Assembly (NCBI GenBank): GCA_028285035.1
Contig: JANQQF010000122.1
Span: 43,259-107,258 of the forward strand
Direction of reading: 5' to 3'
From: Phycisphaerae bacterium
GTDB taxonomy: Bacteria > Chloroflexota > Anaerolineae > 4572-78 > J111
DNA length: 64,000 bases
Positions 25,181 through 34,248 of the stretch are shown piece by piece. Numbering within the stretch: position 1 is the first letter of the stretch; each line of letters opens with the position of its first letter. The position numbers and the translations under genes were made by a program. Below the pieces are notes generated by a model. It did not search any database, had not been told where the DNA came from, and worked only from the letters and a program-made list of their open reading frames with translations.

Positions 25181-27892
25181 ATGAATAAGAAGTGGGTGTA
25201 CGCCTATCAAGATGTTGATGAAGCAGAAGAAGTGGCGGGGAGTTGGGAAGGTGTCCGAGCCCTGTTAGGTGGTAAGGGCGCGAATCTGGCCGAAATGGCT
25301 CGGATTGGGCTTCCTGTTCCCCCTGGCTTTACCGTAACCACTGAAGCTTGTAATGCTTACTTGGCGGCTGGTGAAACGTTCCCCGATGATATGTGGGAGC
25401 AGGAGCTGGCCGTACTTCATTTATTAGAAGAACAAACGGGCAAAGAACTCGGCAACCCCGACAACCCGTTGTTGGTTTCTTGTCGGTCTGGGGCGAAATT
25501 TTCGATGCCAGGGATGATGGACACGGTGCTGAACATCGGTCTGAATGATGAGGTCGTAACCGGGCTAGCCCGGCTGACCGAAGATGAGCGTTTCGCCTAT
25601 GATGCCTACCGCCGTGTCGTGCAGATGTATGGTTCAGTAGTGATGGGCATTGATGATGAGCCGTTTGAAGATATATTGACCGAGGCCCGCCGTGAGGCTG
25701 GAGTCAAAAGTGATACCGAACTCAACGCTGCGCAATGGCGTGCGGTGACTGACAAATTTAAGGCCATCTTCAAAGAAGAAACTGGTCAAGACTTCCCCCA
25801 AGATCCAACCGAACAAATCAAGTTAGCCACCGAAGCCGTTTTCAAGAGTTGGAACGGTAAACGGGCTAGAGATTATCGGAACGCAGCCAACATTCCCCAC
25901 GACTTAGGGACCGGGGTTAACATTGTAACGATGGTCTTTGGGAACTTGGGCAAAACCTCTGCCACCGGCGTGGCCTTTACCCGTGATCCTGCGATTGGCG
26001 AGAATGTGATCTATGGCGATTACTTGATGAATGCGCAGGGTGAGGATGTGGTAGCTGGGATTCGCAACACCGAACCGATTGCTCATCTAGCTGACGAAAT
26101 GCCCAAAATGTATCAGGAGTTCGCCGAGATTTGTGACAAATTGGAGGCCCACTATCGGGAGATGCAGGACGTTGAGTTCACCATCGAGCAGGGTAAGCTG
26201 TGGATGCTGCAAACCCGCGATGGTAAACGTACTGCCCGAGCCGCTCTCAAAATTGCAGTCGATATGGTTGAAGAGGGCTTGATTACGAAAGAAGAGGCCG
26301 TGTTGCGGATCAAGCCAGAGCAAGTTGACACTTTGTTGCACCCCCAATTTGATCCAAATGAACGAAAGGCCGCTAAAAAAGATGGTCGTCTGCTGGCCAA
26401 AGGGGTCAATGCCTCGCCTGGGGCTGCGGTTGGGGTAATTGCATTTGATGCTGATTTGGCTGAACAGTGGGGTAAGGAAGAAGGCAAGCCAGTCATTATG
26501 GTACGCCCCTTCACTCGTCCAGACGACGTCCACGGCATGTTGGCCGCAAAAGGAATTTTGACTAGCGAAGGCGGGGCCACCAGCCACGCTGCTGTGGTCG
26601 CCCGTCAATTCGGAGTGCCCTGTGTGGTCGGGGCCAGTGAAATTGCCATTGATTTGCCTCATCGCCAACTTCTGATTGAGGGTGAGGTCAAAGCCAAAGA
26701 GGGTGATTGGCTGTCGATTGATGGCTCGTTGGGTGAGGCTTATCTGGGAAAAATTCCCCAAATTTCAGCCGAGTTAGAGGAACAAGAGGATTTGAAAACG
26801 ATCTTGGGTTGGGCTGATGAGTTCCGCAACCTGCAAATTTGGACTAATGCCGACTATCCCGAAGATGCCCGCCGCGCCCGTAACTTCGGCGCTCAAGGCA
26901 TCGGCCTCTGTCGTACAGAGCATATGTTCTTTGAACAAGAACGTCTCCCGATTGTGCAGGAGATGATTCTATCAGATGATCAAGAAACCCGCGAGGCCGC
27001 TCTCACCAAATTGCTCCCCTTCCAACGCCAGGATTTCACCGGTCTGTTTGAGACAATGGATGGTCTACCTGTCATTATTCGATTAATTGATCCACCGCTC
27101 CACGAATTCTTACCTGATCACGATCAAGTGCTAACAAAGGTCGTAGAGCTACGCGAACATCACGACTTTGAGCATCTACCCGAAGTGGAAGAGCTGCTTA
27201 GCAAGATCGACAGCATGCATGAAAGCAACCCGATGATGGGCTTCCGGGGGGTACGTTTGAGCATTTTGTTTCCCGGTCTAGTCAAGATGCAAGTCCGAGC
27301 CATCTTCGAAGCGGCCTGTGATGTGGCCAAACAGGGCAAGGTGGTCAAGCCTGAGGTGATGATCCCGCTGACCGGGCACATCAACGAGTTGAAGCGTATT
27401 CAGCCGCAGCTTGAAACGGTCGCCAAGGCCGTGATGGAAGAAAAAGGGATTGAGATCGAGTACAAGTTTGGCACGATGATCGAGATTCCACGCGCTGCTC
27501 TAACCGCCGCCGAAATCGCCGAGGTGGCCGAGTTCTTCTCCTTTGGCACCAACGACCTGACCCAAATGACCTTTGGCTACTCCCGCGATGACGCAGAGGC
27601 GGGCTTTCTGTTGGAGTACATCGAAACGGGCATCCTACCCGCTAATCCGTTCCAAACCATCGACCAGGTGGGTGTGGGGCAGTTGATGGAACTGACCACC
27701 AAGCAGGGCCGCAAGACCCGCCCCGATATCGAAATTGGTATCTGTGGTGAACACGGCGGTGACCCCGCCTCCATCGCCTTCTGTGAGTCGCTCGGCTTGA
27801 ACTACGTCAGTTGTTCACCCTTCCGCGTTCCTGTCGCGCGTCTCGCTGCTGCGCAGGCAGTGTTGCATTCGAATGGAGTTACGGAGAAGTAA
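25181..27892 (+). CDS. ppdK: Pyruvate, phosphate dikinase
   Basis: The 903-residue enzyme is full length for PPDK (about 870-900). It interconverts pyruvate + ATP + Pi and PEP + AMP + PPi. The N-terminal ATP-grasp part is seen as GGKGANLAEMARIGLPVPPGFT. The phosphohistidine domain carries GGATSHAAVVARQFG with His469. The C-terminal TIM barrel has the catalytic Cys855 in CGEHGGDPASIAF, which separates PPDK from PEP synthase by overall pattern. The start is fixed by AGGAGGT seven bases upstream. It is transcribed alone and ends at a palindrome shared with the convergent gene. It can serve gluconeogenesis or PPi-linked glycolysis. Confidence 0.97.
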   Translation: MNKKWVYAYQDVDEAEEVAGSWEGVRALLGGKGANLAEMARIGLPVPPGFTVTTEACNAYLAAGETFPDDMWEQELAVLHLLEEQTGKELGNPDNPLLVSCRSGAKFSMPGMMDTVLNIGLNDEVVTGLARLTEDERFAYDAYRRVVQMYGSVVMGIDDEPFEDILTEARREAGVKSDTELNAAQWRAVTDKFKAIFKEETGQDFPQDPTEQIKLATEAVFKSWNGKRARDYRNAANIPHDLGTGVNIVTMVFGNLGKTSATGVAFTRDPAIGENVIYGDYLMNAQGEDVVAGIRNTEPIAHLADEMPKMYQEFAEICDKLEAHYREMQDVEFTIEQGKLWMLQTRDGKRTARAALKIAVDMVEEGLITKEEAVLRIKPEQVDTLLHPQFDPNERKAAKKDGRLLAKGVNASPGAAVGVIAFDADLAEQWGKEEGKPVIMVRPFTRPDDVHGMLAAKGILTSEGGATSHAAVVARQFGVPCVVGASEIAIDLPHRQLLIEGEVKAKEGDWLSIDGSLGEAYLGKIPQISAELEEQEDLKTILGWADEFRNLQIWTNADYPEDARRARNFGAQGIGLCRTEHMFFEQERLPIVQEMILSDDQETREAALTKLLPFQRQDFTGLFETMDGLPVIIRLIDPPLHEFLPDHDQVLTKVVELREHHDFEHLPEVEELLSKIDSMHESNPMMGFRGVRLSILFPGLVKMQVRAIFEAACDVAKQGKVVKPEVMIPLTGHINELKRIQPQLETVAKAVMEEKGIEIEYKFGTMIEIPRAALTAAEIAEVAEFFSFGTNDLTQMTFGYSRDDAEAGFLLEYIETGILPANPFQTIDQVGVGQLMELTTKQGRKTRPDIEIGICGEHGGDPASIAFCESLGLNYVSCSPFRVPVARLAAAQAVLHSNGVTEK

Positions 27893-27922
27893 ATAGCACT
27901 TAGCTAGAATTTTGTAGCCATC

Positions 27923-27970
27923 AGACCTGCCAGGTTTCTCAAGACATGAAACAGAAATCCTGGCAGGTCT
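27923..27970. terminator. Hairpin between convergent genes
   Basis: Arms AGACCTGCCAGG (27923-27934) and CCTGGCAGGTCT (27959-27970) are a perfect 12-base inverted repeat between the ends of ppdK and the dehydrogenase gene. It probably ends transcripts from both sides. This type of AGACCTGCCAGG hairpin may be one copy of a dispersed repeat. Confidence 0.6.
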
Positions 27971-27984
27971 AAAGTTATGTCTTC

Positions 27985-28968
27985 TTACACTGGCTGCACA
28001 GTCACTTCCGTTAACAATGGCTCATTCGCCAGATACCGCCGCAGATTATCCAAAAACAATAAATCCCCGCGCAGGGCGGTGTTGTGCCCCGAATTGGAAG
28101 TGTGGCTGGTGACAGTTACATTGGGCATATCCCACAGCGGGCTGTCTTGGGGAAGGGGTTCCTGGGGAAAGACATCGAGGATGGCATGTTCGATGGTTTT
28201 GGCTTTGAGCGCATCGAGTAGCGCGACTTGGTCGATAATTCTACCTCGCGCCACATTCACCAGAACGGCGTCCGGCTTCATCTGTTGCAGGAAGGTACGA
28301 TCAACCAAACCTGTAGTTTCCTGGGTCAGGGTACAGGCGATGACCACCACATCAACGGTCGGCAAGACCTCAGCGAGTTGATGACGGGTGATGATATTAT
28401 CAGCCAGGGAATGGGGCTGGGCTGACCGTCGCACGCCGATGACCTGACACTCAAAGGCCCGCAGACGCCGGGCCAGGGCTTGGCCGATATTGCCAAATCC
28501 CACCAACAGCCATCGACTGCGCCACATCTCCCGAAACACAACCCGCTCCCAGTGATGGGCTTGCTGTTGGGCCTGGCGTTGCCAGATATTTTGAAAGTGA
28601 GCCAAAACGTGGGTGAGTACATACTCCGAAATGGAGATGGCCTGGGCGTTGCTGTTGGAAATTCGTAGACCTGCCGCAAATAAATCTTTGTAAAAGGGAT
28701 GATCCAGGCCGGTGTTGAAGGTTTGGAGCCACTTGACCGATTGCGTTCTTAGCACCAAGTCAACATAGGTTTGGGTCATTTTGGCTCGAGCGATGCCCAC
28801 ATTGAGCCAGGCAATGTCGGGCCGGGCCTTGGTGATGGGAATCGTTTGCCCATCGCGGGTGACACTACCATCCGGCTGCATCAGCACAAATTCAAGGGTG
28901 GGATCAACCTCGCTCAGTTCGCCTTCCAGGCGGTCGAAAGCTTCAGCTTGCATCAAGATAGTAGTCAT
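27985..28968 (-). CDS. D-2-hydroxyacid dehydrogenase family protein
   Basis: 327 residues. The NAD-binding Rossmann motif is LLVGFGNIGQALARRL with a basic residue set (VRRSAQ) after the second strand. Downstream come the family marks LVNVARGRIIDQVALLDAL (catalytic Arg), LDVFPQEPLPQDSPLW (Glu) and VTVTSHTS, where the catalytic His is followed by Thr. It should reduce a 2-keto acid or oxidise the D-hydroxyacid. The N-terminal catalytic half is divergent, so the substrate is open. The gene converges with ppdK and is not obviously in an operon. Confidence 0.9.
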   Translation of the reverse strand: MTTILMQAEAFDRLEGELSEVDPTLEFVLMQPDGSVTRDGQTIPITKARPDIAWLNVGIARAKMTQTYVDLVLRTQSVKWLQTFNTGLDHPFYKDLFAAGLRISNSNAQAISISEYVLTHVLAHFQNIWQRQAQQQAHHWERVVFREMWRSRWLLVGFGNIGQALARRLRAFECQVIGVRRSAQPHSLADNIITRHQLAEVLPTVDVVVIACTLTQETTGLVDRTFLQQMKPDAVLVNVARGRIIDQVALLDALKAKTIEHAILDVFPQEPLPQDSPLWDMPNVTVTSHTSNSGHNTALRGDLLFLDNLRRYLANEPLLTEVTVQPV

Positions 28969-29071
28969 ACAAAAGAGTCTCTACGTTGCATTGATTAAGC
29001 TATCCCAGCTCTAGTCGAAATACCCTACCATTTTAGGGCAGATCATCTACTCTTAAATCCGGCAAGGGGGC

Positions 29072-29410
29072 TTAGTCCCCAAACTCCTCAAGCGCCCCTT
29101 CGGGGGGAGAAAAGAAGACTAATAGCTTTAACTCTTCTGTGATCGAATGAAAGCAATGTTTAACCTTGGCTTCCACCAAAATCACGCTTCCTGTTTGCAC
29201 AGCACGATCTTCGTCGCCAAGCTGAATTCTCCCCTGCCCACTCAACACATAATACACTTCATCTTCCGCATGTGGTCGTTGGGGGTCAGTTTCACCCGGG
29301 GCCAAAACATAAACACCTACGCTTAGGGTTGGCAAACGAAGAAATTCAAGCCAAGGCTCGTTTGATGCTTTTCGTTTTGCTAAAATATCACTAATTTCAA
29401 AGGCGTCCAT
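29072..29410 (-). CDS. Cupin domain protein
   Basis: 112 residues forming a single cupin barrel: motif 1 as PHAEDEVYYVLSGQGRI (His and Glu metal ligands) and motif 2 as VEAKVKHCFHSI. The small size and sequence resemble stand-alone cupins of unknown substrate. It is separated from its neighbours by about 100 bases on each side. Confidence 0.9.
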   Translation of the reverse strand: MDAFEISDILAKRKASNEPWLEFLRLPTLSVGVYVLAPGETDPQRPHAEDEVYYVLSGQGRIQLGDEDRAVQTGSVILVEAKVKHCFHSITEELKLLVFFSPPEGALEEFGD

Positions 29411-29532
29411 TTGTTATTTCTATCGTCTTTAAATTTTTGTGACAACTTTCTAACACAATACTTTACCATTATAAATAAAGACTTTAGAAAATCATAATTA
29501 GACGATTCAATCATAAATCTTACAGTTCTAGC

Positions 29533-29919
29533 CTATCCAGACAGTTGAATCCGCCGCAAAATCTCATTTTTATAACGCTGAATTGCTGCTGCTTCACGGT
29601 TCTCAATGACTTCTAAAATGAATGTCGTCATCACCCCGCCCCAAACTGCAACACCCAACTCAAAGGTCATATCCACAACAATCTCATTTAAGAACAATTC
29701 GCTCCCAAATGGATCAAAAAAACCGATAATCTTGGAAGCGAAAACTAACGTAAAGCCGATCATAAAGCCAACAGGCAAGATTGAACGATGGCTTCGCCCT
29801 TGCTTTGTAATTTCCTCAATTTTTTCAGGGTTCTGCCGATAGTAATCAACCTCTTCAGCTGTAATCAAGGAAGGGTCGGCGGTTTTGAACCAATCGGTTA
29901 TGCGATTTCGGTCAAACAT
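29533..29919 (-). CDS. Small membrane protein of unknown function
   Basis: 128 residues. The N-terminal half is soluble (DWFKTADPSLITAEEVDYYRQ, charged, acidic). Two membrane helices follow (about residues 48-66, VGFMIGFTLVFASKIIGFF, and 82-105), then a short basic C-terminal helix (AAAIQRYKNEILRRI). It lies 19 bases after the VOC-membrane gene in the same direction, so the two are probably co-expressed. No family recognised. Confidence 0.75.
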   Translation of the reverse strand: MFDRNRITDWFKTADPSLITAEEVDYYRQNPEKIEEITKQGRSHRSILPVGFMIGFTLVFASKIIGFFDPFGSELFLNEIVVDMTFELGVAVWGGVMTTFILEVIENREAAAIQRYKNEILRRIQLSG

Positions 29920-29938
29920 AAGTATAGAGTCCTATCAC

Positions 29939-30982
29939 TTAAACTGTCGTAAACAGGCCCAACAACAAATACCCTGACATCCAGAACCAGGTAAAAATGA
30001 TGAGCCAATACCAAACGGGATTTTTTGAACGATAAATCGTTTCAACTAAATGCACTTCCCCCAAACGAATATCTTGTACAAGCCACACTAAAAACAAAAG
30101 ACCCCAAACCCAGCTTAATTCAAAAAGGACAGCCAGATAGATGATCACAATCGCGATTAGCGTGAGAAATTTGAAGCGGTCCCAAAAACTCCCGGCTGAT
30201 CCAGAGTTAGATTGAGGCTTACTATAACCACTTGATGAATTTGGGTTTTCAGTCAAGGCAAACGCCGCCCCTTGCGGGTCATGCACCAACGCCAGTTTGG
30301 TGCCTCCCCGATCAGACTGATCGACAATTTCACCACCCTGATGGGTGACAACCTGCAAGGCTTGGGTCATATCTTTCACGGCGAAGTAGGGCACCCAGAA
30401 TTCATGCTTCCCTTTGATTTCGTTGGGAATTATCTCAAGCGCAGCAATGGCAGTGCCAACTCCATTGTAAATGTCATACCGCTCCCCAGCATAACTTTGA
30501 TCACGGGTGAAGGACCAGCCAAACACCCCTTTATAAAAATCGAGCACGAGGGCTGCATCAGAGACGTACAGCTCATTCCAGGCCATTCGGCCATGTTGCG
30601 CCCCTTCGTCTTTTCCGCCCAGATCGGGTCCCTCCCACACGGTAAAGCCGGCGCCAGAAGGATCGCGAATCAGTGAGATTTGTCCACCCCCCATAAAATC
30701 AGTCGGCTTGACCTCGACAATGCCGCCCATTTGCTTTGCTTTTTCGACCACCGTATTGATGTCAGTCACCAAGATGTATGACATCCAAAATGATGGCATC
30801 CGCATCTTCTGAAATTTCTCTGGCATCACGTAGACTCCAGCCGCTTGCTGGTCCCCCACATAACCAAGATGGTAGCCAGCTTCAGCGTGATATTGCCAGC
30901 CGAAAATTTTTTCATAAAATCCTTTGGTCGCATCAAGATCAAAGGTGGAAAGATCAGTCCAAACAAAATTTGAATTTTTCAT
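29939..30982 (-). CDS. Double VOC domain protein with C-terminal membrane anchor
   Basis: 347 residues. Two tandem VOC domains (about 1-120 and 130-250) are recognisable from NFVWTDLSTFDLDATKGFYEKIFGW and, for the second, MAWNELYVSDAALVLDFYKGVFGW with DPQGAAFALTENP. A Ser/Gly linker leads to two or three membrane helices (about 275-345, FLTLIAIVIIYLAVLFELSW and WYWLIIFTWFWMSGYLLLGLF). The first part matches the CFP-30/27 kDa antigen type of VOC protein, which is normally soluble. The membrane tail is unusual. The small two-helix protein follows 19 bases downstream. Confidence 0.87.
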   Translation of the reverse strand: MKNSNFVWTDLSTFDLDATKGFYEKIFGWQYHAEAGYHLGYVGDQQAAGVYVMPEKFQKMRMPSFWMSYILVTDINTVVEKAKQMGGIVEVKPTDFMGGGQISLIRDPSGAGFTVWEGPDLGGKDEGAQHGRMAWNELYVSDAALVLDFYKGVFGWSFTRDQSYAGERYDIYNGVGTAIAALEIIPNEIKGKHEFWVPYFAVKDMTQALQVVTHQGGEIVDQSDRGGTKLALVHDPQGAAFALTENPNSSSGYSKPQSNSGSAGSFWDRFKFLTLIAIVIIYLAVLFELSWVWGLLFLVWLVQDIRLGEVHLVETIYRSKNPVWYWLIIFTWFWMSGYLLLGLFTTV

Positions 30983-31000
30983 TGTGTATCCTTTATTTGC

Positions 31001-31564
31001 CTAAGAGTCGAGGGCGGGTTTCCCTAACCCTTTTGTCAGTGTTCGAAAGGCCAGTTGAGCCGCATCATTTGGCGCAATCGAACCATCGGCTACGGCCGCC
31101 CAAGCCCCCCAAATCAATAAATCAATCATCTGCACACCCCAAGCAGTCGGCACATCCAAAGCAATAACGCCGTCACGCTTCAAATCTTGCACATATTGCT
31201 GGAGTTCACTCAACTGTTGTTGATAGGCTTGGGCGACTTCCTCAAACTGCATCAAATCTGAATAGGCCAGAACATGATAGGAGGCTCCCAACGGAATAAG
31301 GGCCTCAAACATTTTCAACACCCCGTCTTCCGCACTCAAGTTCATTTGATAGAGCGGGGCCAAAGCCGCGTCCATCTTGTGGATGGAGTCGAGGGCGATT
31401 TCACGCAAAAGGTCATTACGTTTGGGGAAGTAACGCTGCAAGGTAGCTCGCCCTACGCCAATATTTTTGGCGATATCGTTTAACGAAGCACTAGGTTCCC
31501 TAGAAAGGAAATTTGTTGCAGCATCCAAAAGTTTTTGCTTCTTTTTTGAGGCACCATAAACCAT
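31001..31564 (-). CDS. TetR/AcrR family transcriptional regulator
   Basis: From ATG 31564 the protein is 187 residues and begins MVYGASKKKQKLLDAATNFL. The frame extends 15 codons upstream, but that part contains the promoter and operator, so I reject it. The TetR helix-turn-helix is clear (ASLNDIAKNIGVGRATLQRYFPKRNDLL); the C-terminal ligand domain ends in LTKGLGKPALDS. The regulator lies 18 bases upstream of the VOC-membrane gene on the same strand and likely controls it and itself. A 9+4+9 palindrome overlapping the -10 region is the likely binding site. Confidence 0.93.
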   Translation of the reverse strand: MVYGASKKKQKLLDAATNFLSREPSASLNDIAKNIGVGRATLQRYFPKRNDLLREIALDSIHKMDAALAPLYQMNLSAEDGVLKMFEALIPLGASYHVLAYSDLMQFEEVAQAYQQQLSELQQYVQDLKRDGVIALDVPTAWGVQMIDLLIWGAWAAVADGSIAPNDAAQLAFRTLTKGLGKPALDS

Positions 31565-31602
31565 AATGAGGCAATTATGCCTCATTTCAGGCAAAAAGTC
31601 AA
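31565..31602 (-). promoter_or_regulatory. Autoregulated promoter/operator of the TetR gene, predicted leaderless
   Basis: On the minus strand, TTGACT (31597-31602), a 17-base spacer and CATAAT (31574-31579) form a good promoter. A perfect inverted repeat AATGAGGCA/TGCCTCATT (31565-31573, 31578-31586, four-base spacer) covers the -10 and start region. Transcription would begin about 31567, only some three bases before the ATG at 31564, and no Shine-Dalgarno fits, so the mRNA is probably leaderless. Confidence 0.65.
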
Positions 31603-31724
31603 TACCCAATCACAAAATTCGATTTGATACACTTGTAAGAATATAGATTTAGCTAGTTGAAAGTCGGGCCACCCCAGAGACCGCCGAGGCTTTGGAAACC
31701 TCTATGGTCTGGGATCTAAAAAAA

Positions 31725-32963
31725 TTAGGCCGAAAGCCTATCATCAAAGTGATAGGTAGACATTCGTTCGACTCGATCTTCTAAGATCAAGAATTGATCC
31801 TCTAGTTTCACACCCTGATTTGTCTTATCTGAGCCAATGTAGCTTTCCAAGCAGATAATCATCCCTGGTTCGAGATATCCAGCCAAAGCATATGGCTCAC
31901 CTTTTTGATAATGGGGAATATTGGGGAATTCTCCAGCCATTCCCAGCCCGTGCCCCACACAGTAGTAGCGGCTTTTTTGGTGTTGTTCCGGCACCGGCCA
32001 CGCCTTTTCAGCCAACTCCTGATATGCTACGCCCGGTCCGAGCAGGGCGGCATTGATCTCTAGTTGCTGTCTGGCTAAATCATACAAGTAGCGCTGGTCA
32101 TCAGTCGCCTTGGCATCGCCACAAATGAAGGTACGGGAGAAATCTACGGCATAGCCTTCATAGCCAAGGGCATCGGTATCCAGGCAAAGCAGATCACCCA
32201 CCTCTAATTTACGGGTATCGGCCTCTTGAAAGTAGGGGAATGTATTTGGCCCACTTTGGAACAAACGGGTGCTAACGTATTGCCCTTCTTTGGCCATAAA
32301 CTCGTAGTGATACTCAGCCCATGCTTCGGACTCACTCTGTCCAGGCCGAATGGTTTCCTCCATTCGGCGCACCGCAAACGACACGCGCTTCATCGCTTCG
32401 CGAATGTAAGGCAGTTCATTTGCGAGTTTGATAGAGCGGGCGGGAATAAACGCATCATCGGCATCACACAAGGTAAATCCTTCGGCGCGGAGGGCGTCGA
32501 TGGTGGGGTAGGGGAAGCGGTCGATGCCGATTTTGTCAATGGTGGGATCAACCTCGTGGACAAACTCAGCAATGATTTGAGCAAACCGTTGCCCAGCACC
32601 AATCACATCATCGCCAGAGGTCAATTTACTCAAACCAATTGCTGGTAAAATCCGATCAAGCGTGGGCAGCCCCTGAGCTAGATGCTCACAGCCGACATAT
32701 TCAAAGAGAATGTTTGGTCCGTTTTGAAACGCAAGCAGGTAACGAGAGGGACTCCGAAGCCCAAAAAGTTGCATATTTCGGGCCCCGGTCATATAAAAAA
32801 TATTATTTGGATCGGTGATAACCAAGGCGGGCATATCGGCTCTAGCCATAGCCGCTTTCACATGAGCCAATCGCGCCAAGTAAAGATCATAACGCCGGGC
32901 ATACAACTGGACCTCATCCCAAATTTGGTGATAAAAATCCTGATTAAGCGTTTGAGTCATCAT
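31725..32963 (-). CDS. M24 family metalloenzyme, DddP-like subgroup
   Basis: 412 residues with creatinase/aminopeptidase (pita-bread) architecture. The metal ligands are Asp262, Asp264, Asp274, His338, Glu373 and Glu388. The DTD pattern instead of a single Asp, and a constant offset of 33 from the six ligands I recall for the DMSP lyase DddP (295, 297, 307, 371, 406, 421), place it near DddP rather than ordinary Xaa-Pro peptidases. DddP's Tyr366 corresponds to Tyr333 here, but its proposed catalytic Asp377 corresponds to Gly344, so lyase activity is doubtful. AAGGAGG precedes the start; a second ATG one codon on is equally possible. It follows the MFS gene by 31 bases, and the pair forms an operon. 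Confidence 0.85.
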   Translation of the reverse strand: MMTQTLNQDFYHQIWDEVQLYARRYDLYLARLAHVKAAMARADMPALVITDPNNIFYMTGARNMQLFGLRSPSRYLLAFQNGPNILFEYVGCEHLAQGLPTLDRILPAIGLSKLTSGDDVIGAGQRFAQIIAEFVHEVDPTIDKIGIDRFPYPTIDALRAEGFTLCDADDAFIPARSIKLANELPYIREAMKRVSFAVRRMEETIRPGQSESEAWAEYHYEFMAKEGQYVSTRLFQSGPNTFPYFQEADTRKLEVGDLLCLDTDALGYEGYAVDFSRTFICGDAKATDDQRYLYDLARQQLEINAALLGPGVAYQELAEKAWPVPEQHQKSRYYCVGHGLGMAGEFPNIPHYQKGEPYALAGYLEPGMIICLESYIGSDKTNQGVKLEDQFLILEDRVERMSTYHFDDRLSA

Positions 32964-32994
32964 TGACCTCCTTGCGATATTTATTTATTTCAGG

Positions 32995-34248
32995 TTAAGA
33001 AGCAGTGCCTTCCATCACCGCAGGTTGAGGAATGGTGGCCAGTAGCACGACGAGGACAATGGGGGCCAGGGCCACCAAAATCGTCAGCCAACTCATAATC
33101 AGGAAGCCAAGGCCCGCCAGGATAAAACCACTGCTAACACTTCCCACTGCCGACACGCCAAAGTTGAGGGCATCCGTCAAGCCCTGTAAACTCCCTTTCT
33201 CCTGAGGACGCACAATTTTTGCTACCAAGGCCGAGCCAGAGACAAAACAGAAATTCCAACCTAAACCGAGCAAGAAGAGCGAAATCGCCAAGGCGATGAC
33301 GGTGTTCCAGAGGGGAGCCAACAGACAAGCCATTGTCAAAACCAAGCCACCGGCCACAATCATTCGAATTTGACCAAATTTATCGACCAAATACCCTGTC
33401 ACAAAAGATAAGCCAAACATCCCCAAGGTATGGGCCATAATCACCCAGGCAATCGAGTCGATACTGTGGTCGTGCCCCCGCATATGCACCGGGGTCACTG
33501 TCATCACCGCAACCATAGCTAACTGGCCTAATAGGATCGCCCCAATGGCAATTTTTGCGGTAGGCAAGGCCAGGATTTCACGAACGGAACGCTTCTCAGT
33601 TTCTTCGATGGGTAAATCTGGCTCTTGCTCGGCCATCTGTTGCGCAATTGTGGCTGGATCGGGCCGCAGAAAAATGAAGATAACACACAGAGCAATAAAC
33701 AACATCACTGCCCCACCAAACCAGGCCCCACTCAATGGGTCAAATCCATACGTTTCGGCTAAACCATTGGTCCAGCTGATCAAACGGGGGCCGCCGACAG
33801 AGCCGATTGTCCCCCCAAAAACGACAATACTAATTGTTCTGGCCCGCTTGTGGGCAGGCGAGGCTTCCGCAGCAGCATATCGCCCCAACTCGCTGCCGCT
33901 ACGATTCAGGCCAAGCCCAAACACCCCTACCAAAAAAAGCGGGATCGATTGGATGATCACGGCAATCCCAGCCAGGATGGTCCCCACAATACCCAACGAA
34001 AAGGCGAGCATCAGCCCTGGCCGACGACCAAAACGGTCCATCAGACGCCCCATCGGATAAGACATCAATGCCGCCCCGGCCAACATCAACATGGAGGGGA
34101 TACCTGTCAGACGGGTATCATTGCCGGCCATCTCCACCAAAATAATTGCACCAACCGTAAAACTCATAATCATTGCCGCAGAAAACAGGCTTTGCGAGAC
34201 AAATAATGTAGATGTAATTTTTTGGCTAGTTCTCTCTAAATCGTGCAT
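32995..34248 (-). CDS. MFS transporter
   Basis: The start at 34248 (MHDLERTSQKITS) has GGAGA seven bases before it; ten more codons are open upstream. The 417-residue protein has 12 predicted membrane helices in two halves and the MFS loop motif GRLMDRFGRRPG between helices 2 and 3, with VDKFGQIRM as the equivalent in the second half. It is followed by the DddP-like gene, so it probably carries that enzyme's substrate or product. The transport direction cannot be read. Confidence 0.93.
   Translation of the reverse strand: MHDLERTSQKITSTLFVSQSLFSAAMIMSFTVGAIILVEMAGNDTRLTGIPSMLMLAGAALMSYPMGRLMDRFGRRPGLMLAFSLGIVGTILAGIAVIIQSIPLFLVGVFGLGLNRSGSELGRYAAAEASPAHKRARTISIVVFGGTIGSVGGPRLISWTNGLAETYGFDPLSGAWFGGAVMLFIALCVIFIFLRPDPATIAQQMAEQEPDLPIEETEKRSVREILALPTAKIAIGAILLGQLAMVAVMTVTPVHMRGHDHSIDSIAWVIMAHTLGMFGLSFVTGYLVDKFGQIRMIVAGGLVLTMACLLAPLWNTVIALAISLFLLGLGWNFCFVSGSALVAKIVRPQEKGSLQGLTDALNFGVSAVGSVSSGFILAGLGFLIMSWLTILVALAPIVLVVLLATIPQPAVMEGTAS

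Noticed and set aside
31564..31609. Longer TetR protein starting at TTG 31609
   Set aside because: The added codons would consist of the -35/-10 elements and the operator palindrome, and there is no ribosome site.
31725..32963. True DMSP lyase DddP
   Set aside because: The metal site matches but the position of DddP's catalytic Asp is Gly344, so only a DddP-like label is supported.
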